Shown: positions 49,192 to 57,802, numbered from the stretch's first letter. The stretch is 64,000 nucleotides of DNA from Neptuniibacter sp. (GCF_024231755.1 NZ_JAAEQH010000112.1:23656-87655); one strand, 5' to 3'. The notes: generated by a model not told the origin, from the sequence alone. Program-made: numbers and translations.

Positions 49192-49680
49192 TCAGGCTTT
49201 TCCTAAGCTGCTTTGGGCTTTATACAAACCTGAATTTCCTGCTTTGTTATAAAGCTGATCCTGCTTTTTGTGCCCGCGAACAATTGATAAGAGCTGACTC
49301 ACATTTTGCTGATTGCGATATATTGCTTGTTCGTTTCTGTTGTTCTTCTGTTGCAGGGTTTTTAGTAAACGTTTGATGGTCGTATGGAGTGTGTTGGTAT
49401 CTTCATCTTCCTTGGAATCAGATGCGTTTTCCGAAGGGATCTGGTAGTTACCTGCTTCAACTTCAATTCCAAAAGTATTTAACAGCTCTACGCGATCTTT
49501 TGTGAATTGATGAAACTTATTCAGTAGATCGGTTTTTTCCTGTGTCACATCGCCGAGTCTATCCAGATCTTTGCTGCTTAATGCTTCGAGTTCTGTGTCG
49601 TAAATTACGGAGAGTGACTCTAAAAGCAAAATACCCTGCTTTAGCAGGGTATTCAGTTGTTCGTTCTGTTGTTTATTCAT
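49192..49680 (-). CDS. flgN: Flagellar export chaperone FlgN
   Basis: Cytosolic chaperone for the hook-filament junction proteins FlgK and FlgL. 162 aa, all helical, with the typical N-terminal half (LNTLLKQGILLLESLSVIYD, LEALSSKDLDRLGDVTQEK). The sequence is poorly conserved in this family, but the length and its place 9 bp after flgM make the call firm. Co-transcribed with flgM from the sigma-28 promoter. Confidence 0.88.
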   Translation of the reverse strand: MNKQQNEQLNTLLKQGILLLESLSVIYDTELEALSSKDLDRLGDVTQEKTDLLNKFHQFTKDRVELLNTFGIEVEAGNYQIPSENASDSKEDEDTNTLHTTIKRLLKTLQQKNNRNEQAIYRNQQNVSQLLSIVRGHKKQDQLYNKAGNSGLYKAQSSLGKA

Positions 49681-49689
49681 GCCAAAAAC

Positions 49690-50001
49690 TTATAGCAGGT
49701 TGTCGAAATTAAGCATCTTCTCAGCTACGCGCTCAGCGTTGATCTGATAACTGCCGCTTTCAATTTCCTGTTTGAGTCTCTCGACACGGGCGCTGTCCAC
49801 ATCAGGTGTGTTGGCCAGTTTTTTCTCGACGTTCTGCAGTGTCTGTGCTGCATCGCTGAGCTGAACTGTATCACCTTTACTGGACGGGGCTTGTACAGGC
49901 GCAGAGCCGCTGCTGCTTTTTGGAGCAGAGTTGCCTTGTTCTGTAGTCCGTGCACGAGTTGTTGTCGCTTGCGACGACGGGCTCGTGAAATCAATAACCA
50001 T
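49690..50001 (-). CDS. flgM: Anti-sigma-28 factor FlgM
   Basis: Binds FliA and is exported through the finished hook, coupling late gene expression to assembly. 103 aa: a flexible Ser/Thr/Pro-rich N-terminal half and the conserved C-terminal part (VQLSDAAQTLQNVEKKLANT, DVDSARVERLKQEIESGSYQ, INAERVAEKML) that wraps sigma-28. Preceded by a perfect sigma-28 promoter, giving negative feedback. Confidence 0.95.
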   Translation of the reverse strand: MVIDFTSPSSQATTTRARTTEQGNSAPKSSSGSAPVQAPSSKGDTVQLSDAAQTLQNVEKKLANTPDVDSARVERLKQEIESGSYQINAERVAEKMLNFDNLL

Positions 50002-50033
50002 TTATCCGTCCTCAAATATTTCTCTAACCCGGG

Positions 50034-50060
50034 TTATCGGCGCCCTAAACAGGAACTTTA
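50034..50060 (-). promoter_or_regulatory. Sigma-28 (FliA) promoter of flgMN
   Basis: On the minus strand TAAAGTTC, an 11-bp spacer and GCCGATAA match the FliA consensus TAAA-N15-GCCGATAA. The -10 box ends 33 bp before the flgM start. Confidence 0.92.
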
Positions 50061-50146
50061 GAAAAAAAATTAAATTTTTTTCAATGGGTGGAAACTGACT
50101 TCAGTATAGCAGGCAAAAGGTGATGCAGTCATTAATATGCATATAT

Positions 50147-50842
50147 TCAGGGTGCTCGGACAAGGCCTGATTGGATAACCTGCGCCTTGATAATGTTGCC
50201 AGAACGGTCATTTTTAACTTTTATCTGTTTGCCTATTTCGCCATCTTCCAGAGCTGTTCCAGAGGCGCGGATAGTGACGCCATTACGCCGAGCCTCAATA
50301 AGTAAAGAGTTGCCCTTTCTTATCGCTAATGGGGTTTTCAGCATGCTGGCTGTGATTATGGCTCCAGCAGCTATACTTCTTTTTGTGGTCCAATCCACTA
50401 TGTCCTTTGAGTCGGTGAAATATGCAGACCGTAAGTTGGTTACATCTACTTCCATTACTGCTAGATGAGCGCTATTTAGAACGGTATTACGTGGCAGGCT
50501 ATGATTACTAACAACGGCTGGACCGAAGTGATTAACTTGGGCAGAAATAAAAAGCTGCCATAATGGTGAAGGGCAACGGGTTTTGAGAGTAATGCGGCTA
50601 CCGTTCCCCTTGGGTGTTTGAAACTCTATTGGCTGAGAGCAGGCTTTGAGCTTGATTTTTCGAGTTATAGGGTTAATTTTGATCTCTGTGCGAGCATTCA
50701 GCTTTGTTTTATTATAGTGTTCGTGCAGATAACTCAGGGCTTCCTGTTCAAGCTTTTCTGTCTGATTTGCTGCTAAAACTGCAAATGGGGCAAAAAGAAC
50801 AGTGGTCAGCAGGAAAAGTCGTGTTAAATTAAGAGTATTCAC
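50147..50842 (-). CDS. flgA: Flagellar P-ring assembly chaperone FlgA
   Basis: Periplasmic chaperone required to build the FlgI P ring around the rod. 231 aa with a signal peptide (LTRLFLLTTVLFAPFAVLAA), an N-terminal AFP-like SAF region and a C-terminal ring domain (LLIEARRNGVTIRASGTALE, GEIGKQIKVKNDRSG, QVIQSGLVRA). The start is 77 bp from the divergent cheV. It stands next to flgM as in Pseudomonas. Confidence 0.92.
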   Translation of the reverse strand: MNTLNLTRLFLLTTVLFAPFAVLAANQTEKLEQEALSYLHEHYNKTKLNARTEIKINPITRKIKLKACSQPIEFQTPKGNGSRITLKTRCPSPLWQLFISAQVNHFGPAVVSNHSLPRNTVLNSAHLAVMEVDVTNLRSAYFTDSKDIVDWTTKRSIAAGAIITASMLKTPLAIRKGNSLLIEARRNGVTIRASGTALEDGEIGKQIKVKNDRSGNIIKAQVIQSGLVRAP

Positions 50843-50919
50843 GTTGTTGTCACTAACGTTCAGATTTGGTGGCAGCGTAGATTTATAGAACAGATTAATC
50901 TCTACGGGATTGTTAAATC

Positions 50920-51858
50920 ATGTCAGGTATCCTAGATAGTGTAAACCTGCGTACCCAGATGGTGGGGCAGAACAGACTAGAGTTGTTACTTTTTGGTCTG
51001 GAAACGGATCAGCAGTACGGCATTAATGTTTTTAAGGTACGAGAAGTGCTGCAATGTCCCGATCTGACTGAGGTGCCGAGGCAGACATCTGCGATTAAGG
51101 GTATGGCGCATATCCGTGGTGAAACAATTCCTGTTCTTGATCTTTCTGAGGCTATCGGTCGTCAGACCGTGCCAAAAGAACAGCGCCAGGATTGTTTCCT
51201 TATAGTTGCAGAATATAACCGCCGTACACTGGCCTTTCTGGTTCGAAAAGTAGATCGTATTCTGAATACTCAGTGGGATCAGATTATGGCCCCGCCTACT
51301 GAAATAGGCGTGGAGAATTATCTGACGGCTATCTTTGAATATGAAGGTAAGCTGATAGAGATTCTCGATGTGGAGCAGATTCTTGCTGACCTGTATCCGA
51401 TGAATACTGAAGTAAGCAAGGATGTTGCTGACGATAAAGTGCGTGAAAGAGCGCGTGAGCACCAGATTCTTATTGTTGACGACTCTTCAGTGGCTCGAAA
51501 TCAGATGCAGCGAAGCCTGGAAAATCTTGGAATTAAAGTTACTTCCTGCAATAACGGGCGTATGGCTTGGGATTTGCTGCGTGATATGGCTGACCGTGGT
51601 TCAGATGTCACCGAGCACTTCCTGATGGTTATCTCTGATATCGAGATGCCAGAGATGGACGGATATACATTAACATCGATGATTCGAGAAGATGAGCGGA
51701 TGAGCTCTATGCATGTTGTATTGCATACCTCTTTGTCCGGTGGTTTTAACGTATCGATGGTTAAGAAAGTTGGTGCAGACGGATTCCTGGCTAAGTTCAA
51801 TCCAGATGATCTTGCGACTGCGGTTGTGCAGCGTATTCAAAAAGTTGAAGGTCATTAA
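50920..51858 (+). CDS. cheV: Chemotaxis coupling protein CheV
   Basis: CheW-like adaptor linking receptors with CheA plus a phosphorylatable receiver that tunes adaptation. 312 aa: CheW domain at about residues 15-160 (LLLFGLETDQQYGINVFKVR, LDLSEAIGRQ) and a receiver at about 180-310. The receiver is intact: LIVDDSSVARNQM, phosphoacceptor in SDIEMPEMDGYT, Thr in LHTSLS and Lys in LAKF. Heads the cheV-cheR pair in front of flgB. Confidence 0.96.
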   Translation: MSGILDSVNLRTQMVGQNRLELLLFGLETDQQYGINVFKVREVLQCPDLTEVPRQTSAIKGMAHIRGETIPVLDLSEAIGRQTVPKEQRQDCFLIVAEYNRRTLAFLVRKVDRILNTQWDQIMAPPTEIGVENYLTAIFEYEGKLIEILDVEQILADLYPMNTEVSKDVADDKVRERAREHQILIVDDSSVARNQMQRSLENLGIKVTSCNNGRMAWDLLRDMADRGSDVTEHFLMVISDIEMPEMDGYTLTSMIREDERMSSMHVVLHTSLSGGFNVSMVKKVGADGFLAKFNPDDLATAVVQRIQKVEGH

Positions 51859-51876
51859 TCGGATGTGTGACTCTTT

Positions 51877-52725
51877 ATGAGTATTGCTTCGCGTTCAAGC
51901 TTTACAATTACAGATGCTGATTTTGAGCTCTTCAGTAAGTTTCTCGAAGATAGTAGCGGTATTCTGCTAGCGAAGCATAAGCAGTATCTTGTGCAAAGTC
52001 GTTTGGGTAAGATCGTTCAGGAGCAGAACTGTCCTGGTCTGAAAGAACTTATCCAAAAGCTGCAAAGTCCTGCCTCCAAGCGTCTGCGCGAGCAGGTAAT
52101 TGATGCAATGACCACGAACGAAACCCTCTGGTTTCGTGATGTTCATCCTTTCGATATTCTTCGGGATAAGATTCTTCCTGAGATGACAGGCAGTGGTCCG
52201 GGTTCTCGGTTGAGGGTTTGGTCCGCAGCTTGTTCAACTGGGCAAGAGCCTTACTCTATCAGCATGACGCTGGATGAATTCAAGAAGAAATCTCCAGGAA
52301 AGCTGTCTTCAGAAGAGATCATCGCTACAGATATTTCTACTCAGGTCCTTGAACAGGCTCGTCGTGGTGAGTATGAGATGCTTGCTATCGGTCGTGGTTT
52401 GTCTCAGGAACGCCTGACTCAGCACTTTCGCCAGACTGCTGATGGTAGCTGGGCGGTCAATCCTGATATCAAGTCGAGAGTCCGTTTCCAGAGCATCAAC
52501 CTCTTGGGACAATACAGCTCCATGGGTAAATTTGATGTTATATTCTGCCGTAATGTACTGATCTATTTTTCCAGTGAAAGAAAGACCGAGATTCTTACCA
52601 AGATGCATGGTGTCTTGAAACCAGGAGGTTACCTTATTCTGGGTGCTTCTGAGTTCCTATCTGGCTTGTCGGATAAGTACAAAATGATCCACTGCCGACC
52701 CGGTATTATTTACCAGGCTATTTGA
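51877..52725 (+). CDS. cheR: Chemotaxis protein methyltransferase CheR
   Basis: Methylates receptor glutamates with S-adenosylmethionine to reset sensitivity. 282 aa: a helical N-terminal domain (ITDADFELFSKFLEDSSGIL) and a SAM-binding C-terminal domain with LRVWSAACSTGQEPYSISM, KFDVIFCRNVLIYFS and HGVLKPGGYLILGASEF. It follows cheV by 18 bp and ends at a strong hairpin terminator. Confidence 0.97.
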   Translation: MSIASRSSFTITDADFELFSKFLEDSSGILLAKHKQYLVQSRLGKIVQEQNCPGLKELIQKLQSPASKRLREQVIDAMTTNETLWFRDVHPFDILRDKILPEMTGSGPGSRLRVWSAACSTGQEPYSISMTLDEFKKKSPGKLSSEEIIATDISTQVLEQARRGEYEMLAIGRGLSQERLTQHFRQTADGSWAVNPDIKSRVRFQSINLLGQYSSMGKFDVIFCRNVLIYFSSERKTEILTKMHGVLKPGGYLILGASEFLSGLSDKYKMIHCRPGIIYQAI

Positions 52726-52750
52726 TAGTCTCTTCTGTTAAAAGATATTG

Positions 52751-52785
52751 AGCCGTTCGTTGCAATGAGCAATGAGCGGCTTTTT
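52751..52785 (+). terminator. Intrinsic terminator after cheVR
   Basis: AGCCGTTCGTTGC (52751-52763) and GCAATGAGCGGCT (52769-52781) pair over 13 bp with two G-U, loop AATGA, followed by a T run. Confidence 0.85.
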
Positions 52786-52790
52786 CATTT

Positions 52791-52824
52791 TTGCCACTTG
52801 CCACTTGCCACTTGCCACTTGCCC
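52791..52824 (+). repeat. Tandem 7-bp repeat (TTGCCAC)
   Basis: Four exact copies of TTGCCAC at 52791-52818, followed by the partial copy TTGCCC (52819-52824). Short tandem repeats like this can change copy number by slippage. It lies between the cheR terminator and the flgB promoter. Confidence 0.9.
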
Positions 52825-52831
52825 TATTCTA

Positions 52832-52868
52832 TAAAGCGGCAATAAAGCGGTTCCTGCTTGCCGCTTTA
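52832..52868 (+). repeat. Inverted repeat upstream of flgB
   Basis: TAAAGCGGCAA (52832-52842) and TTGCCGCTTTA (52858-52868) are perfect 11-bp inverted arms separated by 15 bp, the centre lying about 90 bp upstream of the sigma-54 promoter. A second partial copy ATAAAGCGG sits between the arms. Position fits an enhancer or activator site. Confidence 0.6.
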
Positions 52869-52937
52869 GAAGTATTGATGATCTGTTATTAAGACTGAAT
52901 TGTTTTATCTTGCTGATAAATAAGGAAATTTGTTTGT

Positions 52938-52952
52938 TGGTATGTTTCCTGC
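52938..52952 (+). promoter_or_regulatory. Probable sigma-54 promoter of flgB
   Basis: TGGTATG-N5-TGC puts GG (52939-52940) and GC (52951-52952) exactly 12 bp apart, the sigma-54 -24/-12 spacing. Start expected near 52963, just before the AGAGGC ribosome binding site and the flgB ATG. Fits FleQ/FlrC-type control known from Pseudomonas and Vibrio. Confidence 0.6.
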
Positions 52953-52986
52953 TTTTATTCAGGTACTTATTTAAAGAGGCAAGACA

Positions 52987-53382
52987 ATGGCAATTAGTTT
53001 TGAGTCAGCACTGGGAATTCATGATGAAGCACTGCTTTTCCGAGCACGTCGTGCTGAAGTGTTGTCTAACAATATAGCTAATGCAGATACTCCAAACTTT
53101 AAAGCACGTGATATTGAGTTTGCACATGTGCTGGAAGGTGTGATGCAGCCAAAAGTTAAGCAGGCCGTTACTTCCTCTGCTCATAAAACTGAGTTGTTAG
53201 AACCGGATTTGGCCGCGGATATGATGTATCGAATTCCTCATCAGGCTTCTGTTGATGGAAATACGGTAGAGGTTCAACAGGAAATGGCCCGCTATACTGA
53301 GAATGCGATGGATTATCAGGCCTCTTTCCAGTTTTTGAATAAAAAGTTTTCTGGTCTTAAATCAGCGATTAAGGGTGAATAA
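52987..53382 (+). CDS. flgB: Flagellar proximal rod protein FlgB
   Basis: Innermost part of the periplasmic rod. 131 aa. The N-terminal rod signature is EALLFRARRAEVLSNNIANA followed by DTPNFKARDIEFA, and the C-terminal helix is AMDYQASFQFLNKKFSGLKS. It begins the flgBCDE operon; flgC starts 2 bp after the stop. Confidence 0.96.
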   Translation: MAISFESALGIHDEALLFRARRAEVLSNNIANADTPNFKARDIEFAHVLEGVMQPKVKQAVTSSAHKTELLEPDLAADMMYRIPHQASVDGNTVEVQQEMARYTENAMDYQASFQFLNKKFSGLKSAIKGE

Positions 53383-53384
53383 TC

Positions 53385-53822
53385 ATGTCATTAAGTAATG
53401 TTTTTGGTATCGCTGGTTCTGCAATGAATGCGCAGACCATTCGCTTGAATACTACGGCCAGTAACCTTGCTAATGCTGAGAGTGTTAGTTCAAGTCTTGA
53501 TGAAACCTATCGTGCACGTAAGCCTGTTTTTGCAGTACAGCAGGTTGATCCATTGGCAGAGCCGGACAATATAGATGGAATGGCAGCCGGTCAGGGAGTG
53601 CAGGTATTAGGCATCGTTGAAAGTGATGCGCAGCTGCGCCAGGAATACAACCCAGCGCATCCAATGGCGGATGAGCAGGGTTATGTCTACTACCCTAATG
53701 TGAACGTGGTGGAAGAGATGGCGGATATGATCTCTGCGTCGAGATCATTCCAGATTAATACCGAAATTATGAATACAGCCAAGCAGATGTTGCAGCAAAC
53801 AATCCGTCTTGGTCAGCAATAA
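53385..53822 (+). CDS. flgC: Flagellar rod protein FlgC
   Basis: Proximal rod component. 145 aa with rod motif GSAMNAQTIRLNTTASNLAN near the N-terminus, the YYPNVNVVEEMADMISASRS segment and a C-terminal coiled helix (EIMNTAKQMLQQTIRLGQ). Normal length. Within the flgBCDE operon. Confidence 0.96.
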   Translation: MSLSNVFGIAGSAMNAQTIRLNTTASNLANAESVSSSLDETYRARKPVFAVQQVDPLAEPDNIDGMAAGQGVQVLGIVESDAQLRQEYNPAHPMADEQGYVYYPNVNVVEEMADMISASRSFQINTEIMNTAKQMLQQTIRLGQQ

Positions 53823-53847
53823 TGAATAGTGTGCGAGGCTACTAGCC

Positions 53848-54546
53848 ATGAGTAATGTTAATGGCATTAATCAAAACGTCTTTGATCAGATAAATCAAAC
53901 GAATAAGTCTTCTGCGGCGGCAACAAGTCAAACGGAAGAAGACAGTGATATGTTTATGCGTTTGATGATTGCGCAATTGCAGAATCAGGATCCATCAAGC
54001 CCCGCGGATACAGCTGATTATATGCAGCAGATTGCCACCATGTCTCAAGTTGAAAGCATTAATCAGCTGAATACTTCTATGAATGAGATGTCGCAGTCGA
54101 TGCTGTCCAGTCAGGCAGCTTTGCAGGCTTCGTCCATGGTAGGTCAATCGGTATACATTCCAGGGGATACCTCTGAAGTGGGCACTGCGGCAAATCCATA
54201 TGCTAATGGCTCTTTTAATCTTGAAACCAGCACATCTGAGGTTCGGATAAAAGTTTACAACTCCAGTGGTTCCTTAGTGGATACCATGCAGTTGGGTGCT
54301 GTGCAGCAGGGTGAGCATGAGTTTGCCTGGCAGATGCCTTTGGATGAGGAAGGAAATTCCAGTATCCCGTCCGGAGATTACACTTTTACGGTTGAACGTA
54401 TGAGTGACGGTGAATATGAAGCTATCGATACCAATATGGCTTACAGAGTTAACAGTGTGACTCTGGGAGAAAATGGTATCGGTATGAAAGTGAATACAAA
54501 TGCTGGCTCCTTTGATGTCAGTGATGTGAAACAAATCGGCGTGTGA
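53848..54546 (+). CDS. flgD: Flagellar hook cap protein FlgD
   Basis: Cap that guides hook polymerisation. 232 aa. The N-terminal part has FMRLMIAQLQNQDPSSPADT (the conserved LxxQLxxQDP region) and the C-terminal half contains the Tudor-like and fibronectin-like folds (VRIKVYNSSGSLVDTMQLG, HEFAWQMPLDEEGNSS). Ten bp ahead of flgE. Confidence 0.94.
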   Translation: MSNVNGINQNVFDQINQTNKSSAAATSQTEEDSDMFMRLMIAQLQNQDPSSPADTADYMQQIATMSQVESINQLNTSMNEMSQSMLSSQAALQASSMVGQSVYIPGDTSEVGTAANPYANGSFNLETSTSEVRIKVYNSSGSLVDTMQLGAVQQGEHEFAWQMPLDEEGNSSIPSGDYTFTVERMSDGEYEAIDTNMAYRVNSVTLGENGIGMKVNTNAGSFDVSDVKQIGV

Positions 54547-54556
54547 GGATAAGAAA

Positions 54557-56902
54557 ATGGCAGGTTTTAATACAGCAGTAACCGGTTTGAAGGCAGCAAC
54601 TACTGATCTAGATGTAACCGGTAACAACATCGCGAATGCGAGTACAGTAGGTTTTAAATCTTCGCGCACCGAGTTTGGTGACATCTACGCTACCGCCGTT
54701 GTGGGTGCTGGTTCCGCCAACGTGGCAGGTTCCGGTGTGACGGTAAGTGATATCGCCCAGGACTTCCAGGCGGGTACCATTGAGTTCACAAACAACAACC
54801 TGGACTTGGCAATTAATGGTTCTGGTTTCTTTCAGCTGGATGATGGGCAAGGTAGTACTACCTATAGTCGAGCAGGCTCTTTTGAGTTGGATAAAGATGG
54901 CTTTGTTGTTTCAAAGTCCGGCAAGTACCTGCAAGGTTATGGTCTTGATTCAGAAGACAATCGTCTTCCAATTGGTGATCTTCAGGTAAGCGAGAAAGAG
55001 AGTCCGCCAAAAGCGACTGAAGAGATTGACCTGTCGTTTAATATCGATTCGAGGGAAGATGCGGCAACACTATTTACTCCTTATGATAAGGATGAGCCGA
55101 GTTCCTTTACCTACAGTACTACAGTGAGAACCTTTGATAGTTTGGGTAATGAACATACCATCAAGTTTAATATGGTGGAGCAGCCTCCTTTCCGTGAGGT
55201 GCAGACCTTAGACTTCTCTGTGCAGACAATGACAGGGCAGGCGGTTGTCAGCGGTGGTACGGTGAATCTGGCCAATTTGCAAAAAGGTGTAGGTATCGAT
55301 CCTGATGATGCGGATACCACACTGGGTAATATCAGTACCATGGTGCTTGCAGATGGTCTTGATGCAACGGGTGCCGCAGAATCTTTAACCTTCACGATTG
55401 GTGCAGTACCAGCATTCCAGATTACGGGCATTGACAATAGTACGGGTGCTTATAACACACCGGCAGGATTGGCAGCTTTGATGGCAAGCCGGTCCGATGA
55501 TATCGTCTCCGCATACAATACAGGTGGTGGTGCGCCAGAGATGATTGACGTGATTGTGGATCCCGCAGACCCCGATAATGTGCTGTTCCGTTACAATAAT
55601 GGTTCAGATGCGCCAGCATTGTTTACCATCGCTGATGATAATGAAGCTGATGCAACCGCTGTTGCTGATGGCACAGGCCTGAGTACGATTGATTACAATG
55701 CGGAAGTAGAGGCTATCACCACTGCAGATAGCCGAATTGCTACTGTGGAGATTGGTGGAACCTCAGGTGATCAAGTTATTCTACGGTTTAATGCATCGGC
55801 CGCTGATGTCGATGATGTTCAGGTGAGGGATACTAGTTCCAATATTCTGACCGATGTAACAGTTACTTCTGAAGAGCTGTCTGCCAGTGAGGTGCATACT
55901 TATACCTTCAATGGTGCTGCATTCAGTCCAACGACAGGTAATTTGCTGGGTGATGCCAATATCACGATTGGTGGAGTTTCTATTCAGCTCACAGGTGGTT
56001 CATCCCAGCAGGTAGTCGAGGATACTATAGAAGCAAACCAGGCGGCTATTATTGATGCTAACCCTGATGTACAGTCAGTTCTGTTTAACAGCTCAGGGCA
56101 ATTGGTTGTTACCTTTGCACCAGAATCCGGAAACGTTAATGATGGAGTTCTGGAGATAGATTTTGGTGATGTGGATCCTGGGGTGGGTGTTATACCTATT
56201 ATGGGTGGAACGCCTGAAGTAGAAACCGGTGATAACTCCTATCAGGGTATCTACAGTATGTATGCATACCTGAACGGTTCTGAGCTGCTGGATGTGGGTA
56301 AGGCTGTTGATCCAGGTGAGCCGGGAACAACTGAGCCGGGCCCGGTTTTGGTTGAGTTCAATTCTACTAACGGTCTTCTGCAGTCTATTAATGGTGAAAA
56401 TGTTCCTCTTGGTGGTACTGCTCCTAGTATCACGATTGCAGGAGCAGATCCGGCAAACCCTGTAACAACTATTTCTTTGGATCTAAGTAATACAACTCAG
56501 TTTGCTTCGGCTTCCATCGTTAAAGCTTCCACTCAGGATGGTTACACCAAAGGTGACCTGATCGGGGTGACCTTCTCTGAGACAGGTGAAATGGTGGCTA
56601 GCTTCTCCAATGGTGAAAACCAGAATCTGGGTGTGGTGGCTATCGCTACCTTTGAAAACCAGTCAGGGTTACAGCCTTCAGGGGACACAGAATGGACGGC
56701 AACACTGACGTCAGGTGCGGCAATTGTTAACCCGCCGGGTACTGGTCTGAACGGTACGCTTCGTTCTGCTGCTCTTGAACAATCCAACGTTGACCTTTCC
56801 GCTGAGCTGGTAAATCTTATCGAAGCGCAGCGTAACTTCCAGGCCAACTCTAAGACTCTAGAGACCTTGAATACGGTGACACAGAATATCCTGCAGATCT
56901 AA
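54557..56902 (+). CDS. flgE: Flagellar hook protein FlgE, enlarged
   Basis: Subunit of the hook that joins rod and filament. Termini are typical: MAGFNTAVTGLKAATTDLDV at the start and VELSAELVNL-like SAELVNLIEAQRNFQANSKT at the end. At 781 aa it is nearly twice the E. coli size (about 400). The extra sequence lies between about residues 215 and 560 in the surface domains and is rich in Asp, Gly, Thr and Val (DPADPDNVLFRYNNGSDAPA and similar), likely beta-structured domains exposed to the outside. GAGG before ATG 54557. A terminator follows. Confidence 0.95.
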   Translation: MAGFNTAVTGLKAATTDLDVTGNNIANASTVGFKSSRTEFGDIYATAVVGAGSANVAGSGVTVSDIAQDFQAGTIEFTNNNLDLAINGSGFFQLDDGQGSTTYSRAGSFELDKDGFVVSKSGKYLQGYGLDSEDNRLPIGDLQVSEKESPPKATEEIDLSFNIDSREDAATLFTPYDKDEPSSFTYSTTVRTFDSLGNEHTIKFNMVEQPPFREVQTLDFSVQTMTGQAVVSGGTVNLANLQKGVGIDPDDADTTLGNISTMVLADGLDATGAAESLTFTIGAVPAFQITGIDNSTGAYNTPAGLAALMASRSDDIVSAYNTGGGAPEMIDVIVDPADPDNVLFRYNNGSDAPALFTIADDNEADATAVADGTGLSTIDYNAEVEAITTADSRIATVEIGGTSGDQVILRFNASAADVDDVQVRDTSSNILTDVTVTSEELSASEVHTYTFNGAAFSPTTGNLLGDANITIGGVSIQLTGGSSQQVVEDTIEANQAAIIDANPDVQSVLFNSSGQLVVTFAPESGNVNDGVLEIDFGDVDPGVGVIPIMGGTPEVETGDNSYQGIYSMYAYLNGSELLDVGKAVDPGEPGTTEPGPVLVEFNSTNGLLQSINGENVPLGGTAPSITIAGADPANPVTTISLDLSNTTQFASASIVKASTQDGYTKGDLIGVTFSETGEMVASFSNGENQNLGVVAIATFENQSGLQPSGDTEWTATLTSGAAIVNPPGTGLNGTLRSAALEQSNVDLSAELVNLIEAQRNFQANSKTLETLNTVTQNILQI

Positions 56903-56935
56903 TAGCGATTCTCTGTACTTTATTCTCATTATCCC

Positions 56936-56963
56936 TAAGGGCTGCATTATGCGGCCTTTTTTG
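56936..56963 (+). terminator. Intrinsic terminator after flgE
   Basis: AGGGCTGC and GCGGCCTT pair with two wobbles around loop ATTAT, followed by six T. It separates flgBCDE from flgFGHIJ. Confidence 0.75.
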
Positions 56964-56968
56964 TTTTT

Positions 56969-56984
56969 TGGCACACCCATTGCT
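56969..56984 (+). promoter_or_regulatory. Sigma-54 promoter of flgFGHIJ
   Basis: TGGCACA-N4-TTGCT matches the sigma-54 consensus TGGCACG-N4-TTGCW at nearly every position, with GG (56970-56971) and GC (56982-56983) exactly 12 bp apart. It lies 75 bp before the flgF start. Confidence 0.92.
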
Positions 56985-57058
56985 ACGTATAGGTAAAGGT
57001 AAGTAATTATCGGTTTGCGGTTTAGTGTAATTGGCCGCCATAGTTTGGGAAAAGAAAG

Positions 57059-57802
57059 ATGGATAAGGTTCTTTATTTAGCAATGAGTGGCGCGCGCGAG
57101 AATATGCTTGCGCAGCAAGCTCATGCCAATAACCTTGCAAATGCGAATACAACAGGGTTTAAGGCCGATCTGGCTCAAGCCCGTGCGATGCAAGTGTTTG
57201 GGGAAGGTCATGCTTCTCGCGTTTATGCCCAGACAGAGCGTCCTGCAACCGATACTACCCACGGAACTTTGATTGAAACCGGACGTAAGCTTGATGTAGC
57301 GCTTGCTGGAGATGGCTGGCTTACGGTTATCAAACCTGACGGAACGGAAGGTTATACCCGAGGCGGCAAACTGCAGATCAATGCCGCTAACCAGTTGGTT
57401 ACGGGCAGTGGTTTGCCGGTGATGGGCAACGGCGGAATTCCCATTGTTTTGCCGCCTTTTGAGAATATCGATATCTCTACAAACGGCATTATCACGTTAA
57501 AACCTTTAGGTGAAAATGCTGCGGAGCTGTTAGTGGCCGATCAATTAAAACTGGTTAACCCAGACCCGCAAACGTTGTTTAAGGGGCCTGATGGTTTGAT
57601 GACAACCGGAAACGAAATTCCGGCTGCGCTTGATGCAAATGTTCGCATTCGTTCGGGGTATATAGAAGCAAGTAATGTGAATGCTGTAAGTGAGCTGACC
57701 GGAATTATCACTTCATCCCGTCAGTTCGAAATGCAGATCAAAATGATGAAAACAGCAGAAGAGAACTCAGAAGCTGCTGCAACCATTTTGAAAATATCTT
57801 AA
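57059..57802 (+). CDS. flgF: Flagellar proximal rod protein FlgF
   Basis: Proximal rod subunit. 247 aa. The N-terminus DKVLYLAMSGARENMLAQQA and HANNLANANTTGFKADLAQA carry the rod signature; the C-terminus has SNVNAVSELTGIITSSRQFE and MKTAEENSEAAATILKIS. Length is near normal. Begins the operon under the sigma-54 promoter. Confidence 0.96.
   Translation: MDKVLYLAMSGARENMLAQQAHANNLANANTTGFKADLAQARAMQVFGEGHASRVYAQTERPATDTTHGTLIETGRKLDVALAGDGWLTVIKPDGTEGYTRGGKLQINAANQLVTGSGLPVMGNGGIPIVLPPFENIDISTNGIITLKPLGENAAELLVADQLKLVNPDPQTLFKGPDGLMTTGNEIPAALDANVRIRSGYIEASNVNAVSELTGIITSSRQFEMQIKMMKTAEENSEAAATILKIS

Noticed and set aside
52791..52824. CRISPR-like short repeats
   Set aside because: Units are 7 bp, directly adjacent without spacers; a simple tandem repeat.
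52791..52824. Sigma-54 promoter within the TGGCAA/TTGCCA repeats
   Set aside because: GG and GC are not 12 bp apart on either strand; the better match is at 52938-52952.
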